Positions 46,009 through 56,169 of a stretch of DNA of 64,000 bases are shown one piece after another. Origin of the DNA: Rhodococcus sp. WMMA185 (GTDB lineage Bacteria > Actinomycetota > Actinomycetes > Mycobacteriales > Mycobacteriaceae); NCBI RefSeq assembly GCF_001767395.1, contig NZ_CP017014.1, forward strand, positions 1,240,001 to 1,304,000, in the 5' to 3' direction. Below the pieces are notes generated by a model. The model was not told where the DNA came from. It saw only the letters and a list, made by a program, of their open reading frames with translations, and searched no databases. The stretch's first letter is position 1. Each line of letters opens with the position of its first letter. Made by a program: the position numbers and the translations under genes.

Positions 46009-46878
46009 ATGGCTGTCGTAACAATGAAGCAGCTGCTCGACAGCGGCACGCACTTCGGTCACCAGACTCGTCGCTGGAACCCGAAGATGAAGCGATTCAT
46101 TTTCACCGACCGTAACGGCATCTACATCATCGACTTGCAGCAGACGCTGACGTACATCGACAAGGCGTACGAGTTCGTCAAGGAAACTGTTGCCCACGGT
46201 GGCACCGTCCTCTTCGTCGGCACCAAGAAGCAGGCCCAGGAATCCATCGCTGCCGAGGCCACCCGCGTCGGTATGCCCTTCGTCAACCAGCGTTGGCTCG
46301 GCGGCATGCTCACCAACTTCACCACTGTCCACAAGCGCCTGCTCCGCCTCAAGGAACTCGAGGCGATGGAGCAGACCGGTGGATTCGAGGGTCGCACCAA
46401 GAAGGAAATCCTCATGCTCACGCGTGAGATGACCAAGCTGGATCGCACCCTCGGTGGTATCCGCGACATGTCCAAGGTTCCTTCCGCCGTGTGGGTTGTC
46501 GACACCAACAAGGAGCACCTTGCGGTTGCCGAGGCGCGCAAGCTGAACATCCCGGTCATCGCGATCCTGGACACCAACTGCGACCCTGACCTCGTCGACT
46601 ACCCGATCCCGGGCAACGACGACGCCATTCGCAGCGCCGCGCTGCTCACCAAGGTGGTTGCGTCTGCGGTAGCCGAGGGTGTGCAGGCACGTGCCGGACT
46701 GAGCGCCGACAAGGACGCGAAGCCCGAGGCAGGCGCAGGCGAGCCCCTCGCCGAGTGGGAGCAGGAACTGTTGTCGCAGGCAGCTCCCGCGGCAGAGGTA
46801 GCCTCCGCAGAGGATGCCCAGGCTCCCGCAGCGGAGGGCGACGCTCCTGCAGCAGAGGCCCCCTCGACCGAGGCCTGA
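46009..46878 (+). CDS. rpsB: 30S ribosomal protein S2
   Basis: The 289-residue S2 protein. It begins [28 protein letters not shown] and contains [30 protein letters not shown] and the C-terminal [25 protein letters not shown] 46009 gives the expected N-terminus, although the frame is open far upstream. A C-terminal Ala/Glu/Pro-rich tail of about 45 residues is typical of actinobacterial S2. It pairs with tsf downstream, separated by a strong terminator-like hairpin. Confidence 0.97.
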   Translation: MAVVTMKQLLDSGTHFGHQTRRWNPKMKRFIFTDRNGIYIIDLQQTLTYIDKAYEFVKETVAHGGTVLFVGTKKQAQESIAAEATRVGMPFVNQRWLGGMLTNFTTVHKRLLRLKELEAMEQTGGFEGRTKKEILMLTREMTKLDRTLGGIRDMSKVPSAVWVVDTNKEHLAVAEARKLNIPVIAILDTNCDPDLVDYPIPGNDDAIRSAALLTKVVASAVAEGVQARAGLSADKDAKPEAGAGEPLAEWEQELLSQAAPAAEVASAEDAQAPAAEGDAPAAEAPSTEA

Positions 46879-46888
46879 TTCGTTGTAC

Positions 46889-46923
46889 ACGGCCCTGACC
46901 AGAGATCCTGTGGTCAGGGCCGT
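46889..46923 (+). terminator. Terminator/attenuator hairpin between rpsB and tsf
   Basis: A perfect 13-bp stem, ACGGCCCTGACCA (46889-46901) with its complement (46911-46923), encloses a 9-nt loop and ends CGTTTG. It lies 10 bp after the rpsB stop. Because tsf follows on the same strand, it probably lowers tsf expression relative to rpsB or ends the rpsB transcript. Confidence 0.75.
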
Positions 46924-46990
46924 TTGCCGGTCTGCCCCGAGTACTACCCTGACTTAAGTCCGAACAGACATATGAGGAGGCTCGCTCACC

Positions 46991-47818
46991 ATGGCGAACT
47001 ACACCGCCGCTGACGTCAAGCGGCTCCGCGAGCTCACCGGCTCCGGAATGATGGCCTGCAAGAACGCTCTCGCCGAGGCTGAGGGCGACTTCGACAAGGC
47101 CGTCGAGCAGCTGCGCATCAAGGGTGCCAAGGACGTAGGCAAGCGCGCCGAGCGCACCACGGCCGAGGGCCTGGTCGTCTCCAGGGACGGCGTCCTGCTC
47201 GAGATCAACTGCGAGACGGACTTCGTTGCGAAGAATGAAGACTTCCTGAAGCTCGCCGAGTCGATCGTGGCGGTCGCCGCGGCCGCGAAGCCCGCCGACA
47301 TCGAGACGCTCAAGGCACTCGAGCTCGACGGCAAGACCGTCGACGAGGTGGTCCAGGAGCGGTCCGCGAAGATCGGTGAGAAGCTCGAACTGAGCAGGAT
47401 TGCTTCCTTCGACGGACAGGTCGCGGTTTACCTGCACAAGCGCAGTGCTGACCTCCCGCCCGCCGTCGGCGTTCTGGTCGAGTACACCGGCGAGGGCGAG
47501 ACGGCCGCCGAGGCAGCCCGTGGTGCTGCCATGCAGGTCGCTGCCCTCAAGGCGAAGTACGTCACGCGTGACGAGGTCCCCGAGGACATCGTCGCGGGTG
47601 AGCGCCGTATCGCCGAGGAGACGGCCCGCTCCGAGGGCAAGCCGGAGCAGGCCCTGCCGAAGATCATCGAAGGCCGTGTCACCGGTTACTTCAAGGACGT
47701 CGTGCTGCTCGAGCAGTCTTCTGTGCAGGACTCCAAGAAGCCCGTCAAGGCAGTCCTCGACGAGGCCGGCGTCACCATCAAGCGCTTCGTTCGCTTCGAG
47801 GTCGGTGCTTCGAGCTAG
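46991..47818 (+). CDS. tsf: Translation elongation factor Ts
   Basis: The guanine nucleotide exchange factor for EF-Tu. The 275-residue protein has the N-terminal UBA-like domain with [25 protein letters not shown] (signature 1), and the second signature region [17 protein letters not shown]. Length and domain content match the family, with EF-Tu-contacting core domains to the end ([10 protein letters not shown]). ATG 46991 follows a GAGGAGG. It may have its own promoter (TACCCT near 46945). Confidence 0.97.
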   Translation: MANYTAADVKRLRELTGSGMMACKNALAEAEGDFDKAVEQLRIKGAKDVGKRAERTTAEGLVVSRDGVLLEINCETDFVAKNEDFLKLAESIVAVAAAAKPADIETLKALELDGKTVDEVVQERSAKIGEKLELSRIASFDGQVAVYLHKRSADLPPAVGVLVEYTGEGETAAEAARGAAMQVAALKAKYVTRDEVPEDIVAGERRIAEETARSEGKPEQALPKIIEGRVTGYFKDVVLLEQSSVQDSKKPVKAVLDEAGVTIKRFVRFEVGASS

Positions 47819-47833
47819 TCGTGTGAGTCGTAG

Positions 47834-47867
47834 ACCCCGCCAGACGAGTGCGCTCGCCCGGCGGGGT
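47834..47867 (+). terminator. Terminator after tsf
   Basis: ACCCCGCC (47834-47841) pairs with GGCGGGGT (47860-47867), with an inner CGAG/CTCG stem (47845-47848 and 47853-47856). It is followed by TTTACG. It lies 15 bp after the tsf stop and separates tsf from pyrH. Confidence 0.8.
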
Positions 47868-48012
47868 TTACGTATACCGTCGTGGCCTCGATGAGGCAGG
47901 ATGAAGACGGCGGTTTCGTATGGGTGTAGAGCACAGTGAGTCGGTGCGCTCATCTCCTGTCGAGGAGTCGACGAGTGCTGTAGAGGCGAGTGCGGTGGAA
48001 CTGAGGAGAGTA

Positions 48013-48741
48013 ATGACCGAACCAGTCAGCGAGCGTATGGGATTCCAGCGAGTCCTTCTCAAGCTCGGCGGAGAAATGTTCGGTGGTGGGAAGGTCGGCC
48101 TCGACCCCGACGTGGTGACAAGGGTGGCGCAGCAGATCGCCGGAGTGGTGCGCTCTGGTGTTCAAGTGGCAGTCGTCATCGGCGGCGGGAACTTCTTCCG
48201 TGGAGCGGAACTGCAGCAGCGAGGACTCGATCGTGCGCGCTCCGACTACATGGGAATGCTCGGGACCGTGATGAATTGCCTTGCTCTGCAGGACTTCCTG
48301 GAGAAGGAAGGTATCGACAGCCGTGTTCAGACGGCGATCACGATGGGTCAGGTTGCTGAGCCGTACATTCCGCTGCGAGCCCAGCGGCATCTGGAGAAGG
48401 GCCGAGTCGTGATCTTCGGCGCCGGTATGGGAATGCCCTACTTCTCGACTGACACGACGGCAGCGCAGCGTGCTCTCGAAATCGGCGCAGAGGTGGTCCT
48501 GATGGCCAAGGCGGTCGACGGGGTGTTCACCGCGGACCCGAACGTCGATCCGGACGCCACGATGTACAGCCAGATCACGCACCGGGAAGTGATCGAGCGG
48601 GGACTCAAGGTGGCTGATGCGACCGCTTTCAGCCTGTGCATGGACAACGAAATGCCGATCATGGTGTTCAATCTGCTGACCGAGGGGAATATCGCTCGGG
48701 CAGTGTCCGGTGACAAGATCGGGACGCTCGTCAAGTCATGA
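48013..48741 (+). CDS. pyrH: UMP kinase
   Basis: Phosphorylates UMP to UDP for RNA, DNA and cell-wall precursor synthesis. The 242-residue protein belongs to the amino-acid kinase fold: [45 protein letters not shown] and [17 protein letters not shown] are all standard. ATG 48013 has AGGAG 4 bp upstream. An in-frame ATG at 47920 would add 31 poorly conserved residues. It heads pyrH-frr-cdsA. Confidence 0.95.
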   Translation: MTEPVSERMGFQRVLLKLGGEMFGGGKVGLDPDVVTRVAQQIAGVVRSGVQVAVVIGGGNFFRGAELQQRGLDRARSDYMGMLGTVMNCLALQDFLEKEGIDSRVQTAITMGQVAEPYIPLRAQRHLEKGRVVIFGAGMGMPYFSTDTTAAQRALEIGAEVVLMAKAVDGVFTADPNVDPDATMYSQITHREVIERGLKVADATAFSLCMDNEMPIMVFNLLTEGNIARAVSGDKIGTLVKS

Positions 48742-48766
48742 CGCGCAACACGGCTAACACGGCAAT

Positions 48767-48803
48767 TTCTCGAAGCAGGGTTCTCGAGAACGGGTTTTCT
48801 CGA
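48767..48803. repeat. Three TTCTCGA repeats between pyrH and frr
   Basis: TTCTCGA occurs at 48767-48773, 48781-48787 and 48797-48803. The middle copy is part of the perfect palindrome TTCTCGAGAA (48781-48790). They fill the 109-bp gap before frr and could be a regulator site or an RNA-level feature. No promoter was identified. Confidence 0.55.
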
Positions 48804-48850
48804 AACAGAGGCAGTGACGAATCGATGCAGAACGACATGGAGGAACAGCT

Positions 48851-49408
48851 GTGATTGACGAAGCTCTCTTCGAGGCCGAGGAAAAGATGGAGAAGGCCGT
48901 CAACGTGGCCAAGGACGACCTGGGCTCGATCCGGACCGGCCGCGCGAACCCGGGCATGTTCAACCGCATCGGAGTCGACTATTACGGGTCATTCACCCCG
49001 ATCAGCCAGTTGGCGAGCATCAATGTGCCTGAAGCGCGCCTCGTAGTGGTCAAGCCCTACGAGGCCGCGCAGTTGGGTCCGATCGAGACTGCCATTCGTA
49101 ACTCCGACTTGGGTGTGAACCCCACCAACGACGGAAACTTGATTCGCATCTCCGTTCCCCAGCTCACCGAGGAGCGTCGACGCGAGTTGGTGAAACAGGC
49201 CAAGTCCAAGGGCGAGGACGCCAAGGTGTCGATCCGCAGCGTGCGCCGCAAGGCGATGGACGAGCTCTCGCGGATCCAGAAGGAAGGCGAAGCAGGCGAG
49301 GACGAGGTCGGGCGCGCCGAGAAGGAACTCGACAAGACGACCGCCCGCTATGTCGGGCAGATCGAAGAACTTGTCAAGCACAAGGAAGCCGAGTTGCTTG
49401 AAGTTTAG
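48851..49408 (+). CDS. frr: Ribosome recycling factor
   Basis: Splits post-termination ribosomes together with EF-G. The 185-residue protein has the family N-terminus ([20 protein letters not shown]), the [21 protein letters not shown] segment in its long helical domain, and the [20 protein letters not shown] hinge region. GTG 48851 is preceded by GGAGG. Length matches E. coli Frr. It lies between pyrH and cdsA, a conserved order. Confidence 0.97.
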   Translation: MIDEALFEAEEKMEKAVNVAKDDLGSIRTGRANPGMFNRIGVDYYGSFTPISQLASINVPEARLVVVKPYEAAQLGPIETAIRNSDLGVNPTNDGNLIRISVPQLTEERRRELVKQAKSKGEDAKVSIRSVRRKAMDELSRIQKEGEAGEDEVGRAEKELDKTTARYVGQIEELVKHKEAELLEV

Positions 49409-49436
49409 GCATGAAACGAGGAGTGGATCGGGGACA

Positions 49437-50363
49437 GTGACCGTGCCAGCAGAACACGGGACCCCACGCGGACCCATATCAGAGGGCGAGTCCTCGATGA
49501 AGCCGGAGGGCGAGCCCTCGCGGGAGTCGAATGCCGGCCCGAAGTCGAAGGCAGGGCGAAACCTGCCCGCGGCGATCGCGGTCGGGGTCGGGCTCGGAGT
49601 CTCCCTGATCGTGGTTCTTATCTACGTTCCGCTGGTGTGGATAGCCGTAGTTGCGGCTGCGATGGCCGTCGCTACGTGGGAGGTCACCAAACGGCTCCGA
49701 GAAGAGACCGACATCAGCGCGCCCCGGATTCCGCTTCTCCTCGGCGGTCAGGCGATTCTGTGGCTTGGGTGGCCCTTCGGTCCGGTCGGTGTACTCGGCG
49801 CTTTCGCGGGGACGGTGCTGGTCTGCATGATCTGGCGCCTATTCGAGAGCGGCCTGAAAGCGACGCCGCAGAACTTCCTCCGAGATACCGCGGTCACTGT
49901 ATTCGTGGCCTCGTGGATCCCGCTGCTGGCGTCGTTTGCGGTTTTGATGGTGCTACAGGAAGACGGTGCCGGTCGGGTCTTCTGCCTGATGATCGCCGTG
50001 GTCTGTTCCGACGTGGGCGGCTACGCGGCGGGCGTCCTCTTCGGCAAACATCCGATGGTCCCCGCGATCAGCCCCAAGAAGTCGTGGGAGGGATTCTTCG
50101 GGTCGCTGCTGTTCTGCGTGATCGGCAGCATCCTTTCGGTCACCTTGATCCTCGACGCGAACCTGATGATCGGTGTGCTCCTCGGTGTCGCTCTGGTGAT
50201 CACCGCAACGATCGGAGATCTCATCGAATCTCAGGTCAAGCGAGAACTGGGTATCAAGGACATGGGCACGCTTCTGCCCGGGCACGGCGGCATCATGGAC
50301 CGTCTCGACTCGCTGCTGCCGTCGGCGTTCGTGACGTGGCTCGTGTTGACGGCCCTCGTCTAA
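49437..50363 (+). CDS. cdsA: Phosphatidate cytidylyltransferase
   Basis: Makes CDP-diacylglycerol, the precursor of phosphatidylinositol, cardiolipin and phosphatidylethanolamine. The 308-residue protein has a hydrophilic N-terminal region of about 45 residues and about eight transmembrane helices. The signature lies near the end (ATIGDLIESQVKRELGIKD, then LPGHGGIMDRLDS). GTG 49437 is preceded by GGGGA; GTG 49443 and ATG 49497 are alternatives. It follows frr after 28 bp. Confidence 0.94.
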   Translation: MTVPAEHGTPRGPISEGESSMKPEGEPSRESNAGPKSKAGRNLPAAIAVGVGLGVSLIVVLIYVPLVWIAVVAAAMAVATWEVTKRLREETDISAPRIPLLLGGQAILWLGWPFGPVGVLGAFAGTVLVCMIWRLFESGLKATPQNFLRDTAVTVFVASWIPLLASFAVLMVLQEDGAGRVFCLMIAVVCSDVGGYAAGVLFGKHPMVPAISPKKSWEGFFGSLLFCVIGSILSVTLILDANLMIGVLLGVALVITATIGDLIESQVKRELGIKDMGTLLPGHGGIMDRLDSLLPSAFVTWLVLTALV

Positions 50364-50372
50364 TTCCGGGTC

Positions 50373-51074
50373 GTGACGATCCCGAGTCCGAACATCTGGC
50401 ACTGGCCGGGAATGTACGAGGTCGAGAACCGAGCTCAGGACGTCGACGGAGCGATTTTCCGGCATCTGCGAGCGGTCTTCGACTGGACCGGCAACACCGT
50501 CGTCGACGTCGGCTGCGGATCGGGGTTCCATCTACCCGTCTTCGCGGAATCCGCCCACGCCGTGATCGGTGTCGAACCGCACCCGCCGCTGGTGGGCCTG
50601 GCCCGGCAGCGGGTGGCCGGAATGCGGAACGTGCAAGTGGTGGACGGCTCCGCGGAGCGGATCCCCCTCGCCGATGCGAGCGTGGATCTCGTGCACGCCC
50701 GCACCGCCTACTTTTTCGGTCCTGGGTGTGGCCCCGGCATTGGCGAGGCATTACGCGTCCTACGGCCTGGGGGAGTGCTGGTGGTGGTAGATCTCGACGC
50801 CACCGCCCATCCGTACGGCGCATGGATGTGTGCGGACCTTCCGCAATACCGTCCGGCGTCCGTTGAAGCATTCTTCGCGGCGCAAGGCTTCGACCTTGCG
50901 CGAGTGGATACGCGGTGGATGTTCCCCGACCGCGAATCGCTGCGCGGGGTGCTCGGCATCGAATTCACGAAGCGGACGGCGGCGAGGGCGTTCGCACAGA
51001 CACCGGGCTTGTCGCTCGACGTGCGCTACCGCGTACACAGCCGACGAAAGTCAGCCCTCCTCGAAATACCCTGA
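50373..51074 (+). CDS. SAM-dependent methyltransferase (class I)
   Basis: A 233-residue Rossmann-fold methyltransferase. Motif I is VVDVGCGSGFHLPVF (about residues 47-61), motif II includes VIGVEPHPPLVGLAR, the acidic/aromatic motif is ASVDLVHARTAYFFG, and LRVLRPGGVLVVVDLD follows. It belongs to the methyltransf_11 group, and the substrate cannot be deduced. GTG 50373 lies 9 bp after the cdsA stop, so it may be the last gene of pyrH-frr-cdsA. Confidence 0.9.
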   Translation: MTIPSPNIWHWPGMYEVENRAQDVDGAIFRHLRAVFDWTGNTVVDVGCGSGFHLPVFAESAHAVIGVEPHPPLVGLARQRVAGMRNVQVVDGSAERIPLADASVDLVHARTAYFFGPGCGPGIGEALRVLRPGGVLVVVDLDATAHPYGAWMCADLPQYRPASVEAFFAAQGFDLARVDTRWMFPDRESLRGVLGIEFTKRTAARAFAQTPGLSLDVRYRVHSRRKSALLEIP

Positions 51075-51081
51075 TCGGCGC

Positions 51082-51966
51082 CTACGACCGTGGGGCAATA
51101 TCGAATATTCGCGCGAGCGCGTTGATCTTCTTCGCCTTCGCGAGCTTGGGTACATCGCTGCCGTCTCGAACGCGAGATCCGTCTTCTCCCAGGTCTGCGA
51201 TGACCTCGGACGCCCACTTGGCCTCAGCGGGAGACGGGCTCAGCGCATCATTGACCGGCCCCGTCTGCGCGATCGTCATGCACAGCTTTCCGGTCATGCC
51301 CATCGACAGGGTCAGGGCCGCGGCCCTGCTCAGGGCGTCTACGTCGGTGCCGAGGGTGGGGCCATCGATTGGGGCGCAGATGCGCGCCGCTCGGCTGGCG
51401 ATCGCCAGCCTCGATCGCGGGTACGCCATTGCCAGAGGTGAGTCGTCCATGCCCGTGTCGCGGCGGAAGTCACCACTGCCGAATGCGAGTCGGAACGTGG
51501 CCTCAGTGCGTGCAATTTCGGGTGCAGCCTCGAGGCCTACCGCGGATTCGATGAGGGCGAGAATCCTCGTGCCTTCGCGCAGCCTTTCCGCTGTGGCGTC
51601 GACCTGCATGCCGCTCTCGGTCTTGGCGAGCATGACGCCCTCGAGGCCGGGAACACCGCTGAGCGCATCCAGGTCCTCGGCCCAGTACGGGGTGGTGGCG
51701 TCGTTGATGCGTACCCACGCTCGACCGTGTTCACTGAGCCACTCGACCACGTCGGTGCGGGCCTGCGGTTTGCGGCCAGGAGTGACCGCATCCTCGAGGT
51801 CGAGGATGACCGCGTCCGCGGCGCTGGACTGAGCCGCCTCGAAGTTCTCGGGTCTTCCGCCCGGAACCAGTAGCCAGGACCTTGCCTGTTCGGCCGCGAT
51901 GCGCGGTGCCAACGAGGCCTGGGGGTCGGCTGTCCGGGGGTCGGCTGTCTCCATGTCGGCCTTCAC
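51082..51966 (-). CDS. citE: HpcH/HpaI aldolase-family CoA lyase (CitE-like)
   Basis: A 294-residue TIM-barrel enzyme of the citrate lyase beta/malyl-CoA lyase group. Seen are [19 protein letters not shown] (N-terminal, substrate phosphate region), [10 protein letters not shown], an Arg in [23 protein letters not shown] (glutamate metal ligand) and [11 protein letters not shown] (aspartate ligand). Stand-alone CitE-like proteins usually cleave or hydrolyse citramalyl-CoA or related acyl-CoAs; without citrate lyase partners here, classical citrate lyase is unlikely. GTG 51966 follows AAGGGA. It converges on the methyltransferase. Confidence 0.88.
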   Translation of the reverse strand: MKADMETADPRTADPQASLAPRIAAEQARSWLLVPGGRPENFEAAQSSAADAVILDLEDAVTPGRKPQARTDVVEWLSEHGRAWVRINDATTPYWAEDLDALSGVPGLEGVMLAKTESGMQVDATAERLREGTRILALIESAVGLEAAPEIARTEATFRLAFGSGDFRRDTGMDDSPLAMAYPRSRLAIASRAARICAPIDGPTLGTDVDALSRAAALTLSMGMTGKLCMTIAQTGPVNDALSPSPAEAKWASEVIADLGEDGSRVRDGSDVPKLAKAKKINALARIFDIAPRS

Positions 51967-52152
51967 AGTCGTATCCCTTCAATGATGTCCACGACACCAA
52001 TCATGCTCGCCGAGTACCCCTGCTATCCACTCGAGAAACTACTGTTCGGTCAGTTGGTGCGGTTTGGCTGCGCTCGACTGCGGACGCATTTGTCGGCTTA
52101 CCACACCTCCGTGCGAGGTTCGCCGCCGAAGCAATGGGACAATGGCGAGACT

Positions 52153-53262
52153 ATGGTTGCTTCTCTTCCTCTCGTGTTCAACGCTCCCCGGCGGGGGATG
52201 CCCTCTCGACATCTCGCGGACCTCGACTCCTCCGAGCGGCGAGAGGCGGTTGAATCGCTGGGTCTGCCTGGTTTCCGCGCAGACCAACTGGCCCGCCAGT
52301 ACTACGCGCGTCTCGAGGCAGATCCCGAGAAGATGACCGATCTTCCGGCGGCAGTCCGAGGGCAGGTCGGCTCCGCACTCTTCCCGACGCTGTTGACTCC
52401 GATCAGGCATGTGGACTGCGACCGGGGGGAAACGCGCAAGACGCTGTGGCGGGCGTGCGACGGAACACTGCTCGAAAGCGTCCTCATGCGCTACCCCGAC
52501 CGCGCGACGCTGTGTATATCCAGCCAGGCAGGGTGCGGCATGGCCTGCCCCTTCTGCGCAACCGGCCAGGCCGGACTGCAGCGCAACCTGTCGACAGCCG
52601 AGATCGTCGACCAGGTGCGGGCTGCGGCGGCCGCGCTGCGGGACGGCGAGGTGGCCGGCGGCCCGGGCAGGTTGTCGAACGTGGTCTTCATGGGGATGGG
52701 CGAGCCACTAGCCAACTACAAGCGCGTTGTAGCGGCTGTCAGGCGCATCACCTCGCCGGCCCCGGACGGACTCGGGTTGTCGCAGCGGTCTGTGACGGTG
52801 TCGACGGTCGGGTTGGCTCCCGCCATCCGCAAGCTCGCCGACGAGGGTCTCAGCGTTACGTTGGCGGTGTCACTGCACACACCCGACGACGAACTGAGGG
52901 ACACTCTGGTTCCGGTCAACAACCGGTGGCCGGTGGCCGAGGTTCTCGAGGCCGCCCGGTATTACGCGGACAAGACAGGCAGGCGGGTCTCGATCGAGTA
53001 CGCATTGATACGAGATGTCAATGATCAGCCGTGGCGGGCAGATCTGCTGGGAAAGAAGTTGCGCAAAGCCCTGGGCGCTTTGGTGCATGTGAATCTGATT
53101 CCGCTCAACCCCACACCGGGTAGCCAATGGGACGCGAGCCCGAAGCCGGTGGAGAAGGAGTTCGTCCGGCGCGTGCTCGCCCAAGGCGTGTCCTGCACGG
53201 TGCGCGACACCCGCGGCCAGGAGATCGCCGCAGCCTGCGGTCAACTCGCGGCCGAGAGTTGA
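52153..53262 (+). CDS. rlmN: Dual-specificity RNA methyltransferase RlmN
   Basis: A radical-SAM enzyme that methylates C2 of A2503 in 23S rRNA and of A37 in some tRNAs. The 369-residue protein has the [4Fe-4S] motif [11 protein letters not shown] (CxxxCxxC), the [15 protein letters not shown] motif, and the later conserved cysteine in [14 protein letters not shown]. The first domain ([25 protein letters not shown]) is standard. ATG 52153 matches the family start. A GACAAT about 9 bp upstream could be a -10 element for a near-leaderless message; the upstream extension overlaps the citE promoter. Confidence 0.95.
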   Translation: MVASLPLVFNAPRRGMPSRHLADLDSSERREAVESLGLPGFRADQLARQYYARLEADPEKMTDLPAAVRGQVGSALFPTLLTPIRHVDCDRGETRKTLWRACDGTLLESVLMRYPDRATLCISSQAGCGMACPFCATGQAGLQRNLSTAEIVDQVRAAAAALRDGEVAGGPGRLSNVVFMGMGEPLANYKRVVAAVRRITSPAPDGLGLSQRSVTVSTVGLAPAIRKLADEGLSVTLAVSLHTPDDELRDTLVPVNNRWPVAEVLEAARYYADKTGRRVSIEYALIRDVNDQPWRADLLGKKLRKALGALVHVNLIPLNPTPGSQWDASPKPVEKEFVRRVLAQGVSCTVRDTRGQEIAAACGQLAAES

Positions 53263-53282
53263 ACTCGCCAAATACACGAACC

Positions 53283-53318
53283 GAGCCCCTGGTCCCGACT
53301 ATTCGGGGCCAGGGGCTC
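53283..53318. terminator. Bidirectional terminator between rlmN and the DUF2631 gene
   Basis: GAGCCCCTGG (53283-53292) pairs perfectly with CCAGGGGCTC (53309-53318), with a further inner TCCCG/CGGGG stem and a 6-nt loop. It lies 20 bp after the rlmN stop and 40 bp after the end of the convergent minus-strand gene, so it can serve both. Confidence 0.8.
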
Positions 53319-53357
53319 AGTTCTGAGCTCGTCTGGGAACCGGCTCGCCCTTCGGAG

Positions 53358-53666
53358 CTACCGAGGCTTGCGGCGAATGACGATGTCGCGGACGAGGATG
53401 ACTACCAGCAGCGCTGCGCTGCCGACCAGCCACCAGTCCTCGACCCGGCCGGTGTGGTTGCCGATGATCATGGTCAACAGGAAGGCCGCGAAGAACCATC
53501 CGAAGAATCGGAACGTCTTGGGAGCCTCGCCACTCCAGCCCCAGGCCGCCGACGGAACCTCCGCGGTGTCGACGTGCGCGGCCGTCATGGGGTCGCTGGA
53601 TGAGGGCTCCAACTGGGTACCGGCCACGATCGATCCTCCTGCAGATTCGGTTGCGCTACTCGACAT
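53358..53666 (-). CDS. DUF2631 family membrane protein
   Basis: A 102-residue actinobacterial protein of unknown function. A soluble N-terminal part with [21 protein letters not shown] leads to two membrane helices (about 51-67 and 77-93) and a basic end (RRKPR). A family member lies in the same region in M. tuberculosis, near dxr. It is divergent from dxr with about 80 bp between starts. Confidence 0.88.
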   Translation of the reverse strand: MSSSATESAGGSIVAGTQLEPSSSDPMTAAHVDTAEVPSAAWGWSGEAPKTFRFFGWFFAAFLLTMIIGNHTGRVEDWWLVGSAALLVVILVRDIVIRRKPR

Positions 53667-53747
53667 ATCGTGGCATACGACTGTGCGTCGTATGTAGCGG
53701 GGCCATCCGTTGCAGTTAGCTGCGGTTCCATCAGGAACAATGGGCGG

Positions 53748-54905
53748 GTGGATGAAACCAGGCCCACTCGTGTCCTACTGCTCGGCAGCACCGGTTCGAT
53801 CGGTACCCAAGCGTTGGAGGTGGTGGCCGCCAACCCGGACAAGTTCGAAGTTGTCGGCCTGTCCGCGGGAGGGGGAAACGTCGATCTGCTCGCGCAACAG
53901 ATTCGGGACACGGGTGTGTCGTCCGTTGCAGTCGCAGATCCTCGGGCTGCTGCCGCGCTGGAGTTGCCGGGTGTGCTGAGCGGACCGGACGCGGCAACGG
54001 AACTGGTGCGGACCACCGAGGCGGACGTCGTCCTCAACGCGCTTGTCGGATCCCTGGGGCTCGAGCCGACCCTGGCAGCACTGGAGACGGGGGCGAGTCT
54101 CGCGCTGGCGAACAAGGAGTCCCTCGTCGCGGGCGGACCACTCGTGACGGCTGCCGCGGCGCCGGGTCAGATCGTTCCCGTGGACTCCGAACACTCCGCG
54201 CTGGCGCAATGCTTGCGTGGGGGGCGCGCGGACGAGGTGGACAGGATCGTACTGACCGCGTCCGGCGGGCCGTTCCGAGGCTGGAGCGCCGAAGACCTCG
54301 AGAGTGTGGACCCGACACGGGCGCTGGCCCATCCCACCTGGTCAATGGGTCCGATGAATACGCTCAACTCCGCGACGCTCGTCAACAAGGGACTCGAGTT
54401 GATCGAGACTCACCTGCTGTTCGGTATCGACTACGACCGGATCGACGTCACCGTCCACCCGCAGTCCATCGTGCACTCGATGGTCACGTTCATCGACGGC
54501 TCCACGCTGGCGCAGGCCAGCCCACCGGACATGAAGTTGCCGATCGCACTTGCGCTGGGCTGGCCGGACCGGGTGGCGGGAGTAGCGGCGGCGTGCGACT
54601 TCACGACGGCGTCGACGTGGGATTTCGAGCCGCTCGACGCGAACGTCTTTCCCGCTGTCGACCTGGCACGGGACGCGGGCAAGGGTGGCGGATGCCTCAC
54701 CGCCGTCTACAATGCCGCCAACGAGGTCGCGGCTCATGCATTCTTGGACGGCCTCATCCGATTCCCGGCGATCGTTCGCACCGTCGGGATGGTGCTTTCG
54801 GAGGCGGATGAATGGTCGGTTCCACCGGCTAACGTGGAAGATGTTCTAGCCGCCGACGGCTGGGCGCGTGAGCGGGCACGTCAACTCGTGAAGCAGGAAG
54901 GCTAG
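53748..54905 (+). CDS. dxr: 1-deoxy-D-xylulose 5-phosphate reductoisomerase
   Basis: The second step of the MEP isoprenoid pathway: converts DXP to MEP with NADPH. The 385-residue protein has the NADPH-binding N-terminus [18 protein letters not shown], the [11 protein letters not shown] motif, the substrate loop [12 protein letters not shown] and the catalytic-loop region [30 protein letters not shown] 53748 places the Rossmann motif at residue 8. ispG, a later enzyme of the same pathway, lies two genes downstream. Confidence 0.96.
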   Translation: MDETRPTRVLLLGSTGSIGTQALEVVAANPDKFEVVGLSAGGGNVDLLAQQIRDTGVSSVAVADPRAAAALELPGVLSGPDAATELVRTTEADVVLNALVGSLGLEPTLAALETGASLALANKESLVAGGPLVTAAAAPGQIVPVDSEHSALAQCLRGGRADEVDRIVLTASGGPFRGWSAEDLESVDPTRALAHPTWSMGPMNTLNSATLVNKGLELIETHLLFGIDYDRIDVTVHPQSIVHSMVTFIDGSTLAQASPPDMKLPIALALGWPDRVAGVAAACDFTTASTWDFEPLDANVFPAVDLARDAGKGGGCLTAVYNAANEVAAHAFLDGLIRFPAIVRTVGMVLSEADEWSVPPANVEDVLAADGWARERARQLVKQEG

Positions 54906-54911
54906 AGCTGC

Positions 54912-56129
54912 ATGATTTTCGTAGTGGGCGTTGTTCTCTTCGCCCTCGGGATCGCCCTGTCGATCGCGCTTCACGAAGCGGGTCACATGTGGGTGGCGAA
55001 AGCCGCCGGCATGAAGGTGCGTAGATATTTCATCGGGTTCGGGCCCAAGATCTTCTCGTTCCGGCGCGGGGAAACGGAGTACGGTCTCAAAGCGCTTCCG
55101 CTCGGGGGCTTTTGCGACATCGCCGGAATGACGGCGATGGACGAGCTGGCGCCCGACGAAGAAGACCGGGCCATGTACAAGAAGGCAACCTGGAAGCGGC
55201 TCGCCGTGATGTCGGGCGGCATCGTCATGAACTTCGCGCTCGGTCTGGTTCTGATTTTCGTGCTTGCCGTCGGGTGGGGGCTGCCCAACCTCAACACTCC
55301 GCCTGCGACGGCGCTCGGCGACATGAGTTGCGCACCCGCGACCCAGTCCGAGGACGGTCGGGTCGCCTCGTGCACGGGTGAAGGTCCTGCCCAGCAAGCC
55401 GGCCTAGAGCGGGGCGATGTAGTCACCTCCGTGGGCGGCACCCCGGTCGATACGTGGGCGCAGGTTGTGTCCGAGACGCAGAAGCTGACCGGGCCCGTCG
55501 ACTACACGGTCGAGCGCGGGGGCGAGACCCTCACATTCACTGTGGTACCGCAGGAGGTGCAGCGGTATGTGATCGATCCGGAGACCGGTGAGAAGTCGTC
55601 GAAGACGGTCAGCGCGATCGGCGTCGGACCCGACTACTATCTCCCGACTCAGTACAACGCGTTGGCGGCGATCCCGGCTTCGGTCGCGTTCACGGGTGAC
55701 ATGTTCACGATGACAGCGGAGCGCCTCGTTCAGCTGCCCGGCAAGGTTGTGGATCTGTGGCAGTCCGTGACCGGTGGGGAGCGTGACATGGACACTCCGA
55801 TCAGTGTCGTCGGTGCCAGCGTCATCGGTGGCGAGGTGGCGGAGCGCGGATTGTGGGAGGTGTTCATCCTCCTGCTGGCGAGCCTCAACTTCTTCCTCGG
55901 AATGTTCAACGTCTTGCCTTTGCTCCCGCTCGACGGCGGGCACATGGCCGTGGCGGTGTACGAGCGTTTCCGGGATTTCTTCCGCAACCGTCGGGGACTG
56001 CCGAGCGGTGAGCCCGTCGACTACATGAAACTGCTGCCCGTCACCTACGTTTTCATCGTCGTCGGCGGTGCTTACATGCTCCTGACTCTGACCGCCGACA
56101 TCGTCAACCCGATCCAGCTCTTCCAGTGA
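54912..56129 (+). CDS. rip1: Site-2 intramembrane protease Rip1/RseP
   Basis: An M50-family membrane metalloprotease that cleaves anti-sigma factors within the membrane; in M. tuberculosis Rip1 controls several sigma factor pathways and cell-envelope composition. The 405-residue protein shows the zinc-binding HExxH in ALHEAGHMWVAKAAG (first helix), a central PDZ domain (QQAGLERGDVVTSVGG) and the second active-site motif NVLPLLPLDGGHM in the third membrane segment. It starts 6 bp after dxr. The dxr-rip1-ispG order is conserved in mycobacteria. Confidence 0.95.
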   Translation: MIFVVGVVLFALGIALSIALHEAGHMWVAKAAGMKVRRYFIGFGPKIFSFRRGETEYGLKALPLGGFCDIAGMTAMDELAPDEEDRAMYKKATWKRLAVMSGGIVMNFALGLVLIFVLAVGWGLPNLNTPPATALGDMSCAPATQSEDGRVASCTGEGPAQQAGLERGDVVTSVGGTPVDTWAQVVSETQKLTGPVDYTVERGGETLTFTVVPQEVQRYVIDPETGEKSSKTVSAIGVGPDYYLPTQYNALAAIPASVAFTGDMFTMTAERLVQLPGKVVDLWQSVTGGERDMDTPISVVGASVIGGEVAERGLWEVFILLLASLNFFLGMFNVLPLLPLDGGHMAVAVYERFRDFFRNRRGLPSGEPVDYMKLLPVTYVFIVVGGAYMLLTLTADIVNPIQLFQ

Positions 56130-56169
56130 TAGCTAGACTCGATCTCGAGCTACGAAAGAAGGCCCTCAC

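Noticed and set aside
51082-51966. Classical citrate lyase beta subunit
   Set aside because: No citD, citF, citC or citX lies nearby, so a stand-alone CitE-like lyase or thioesterase is more likely.
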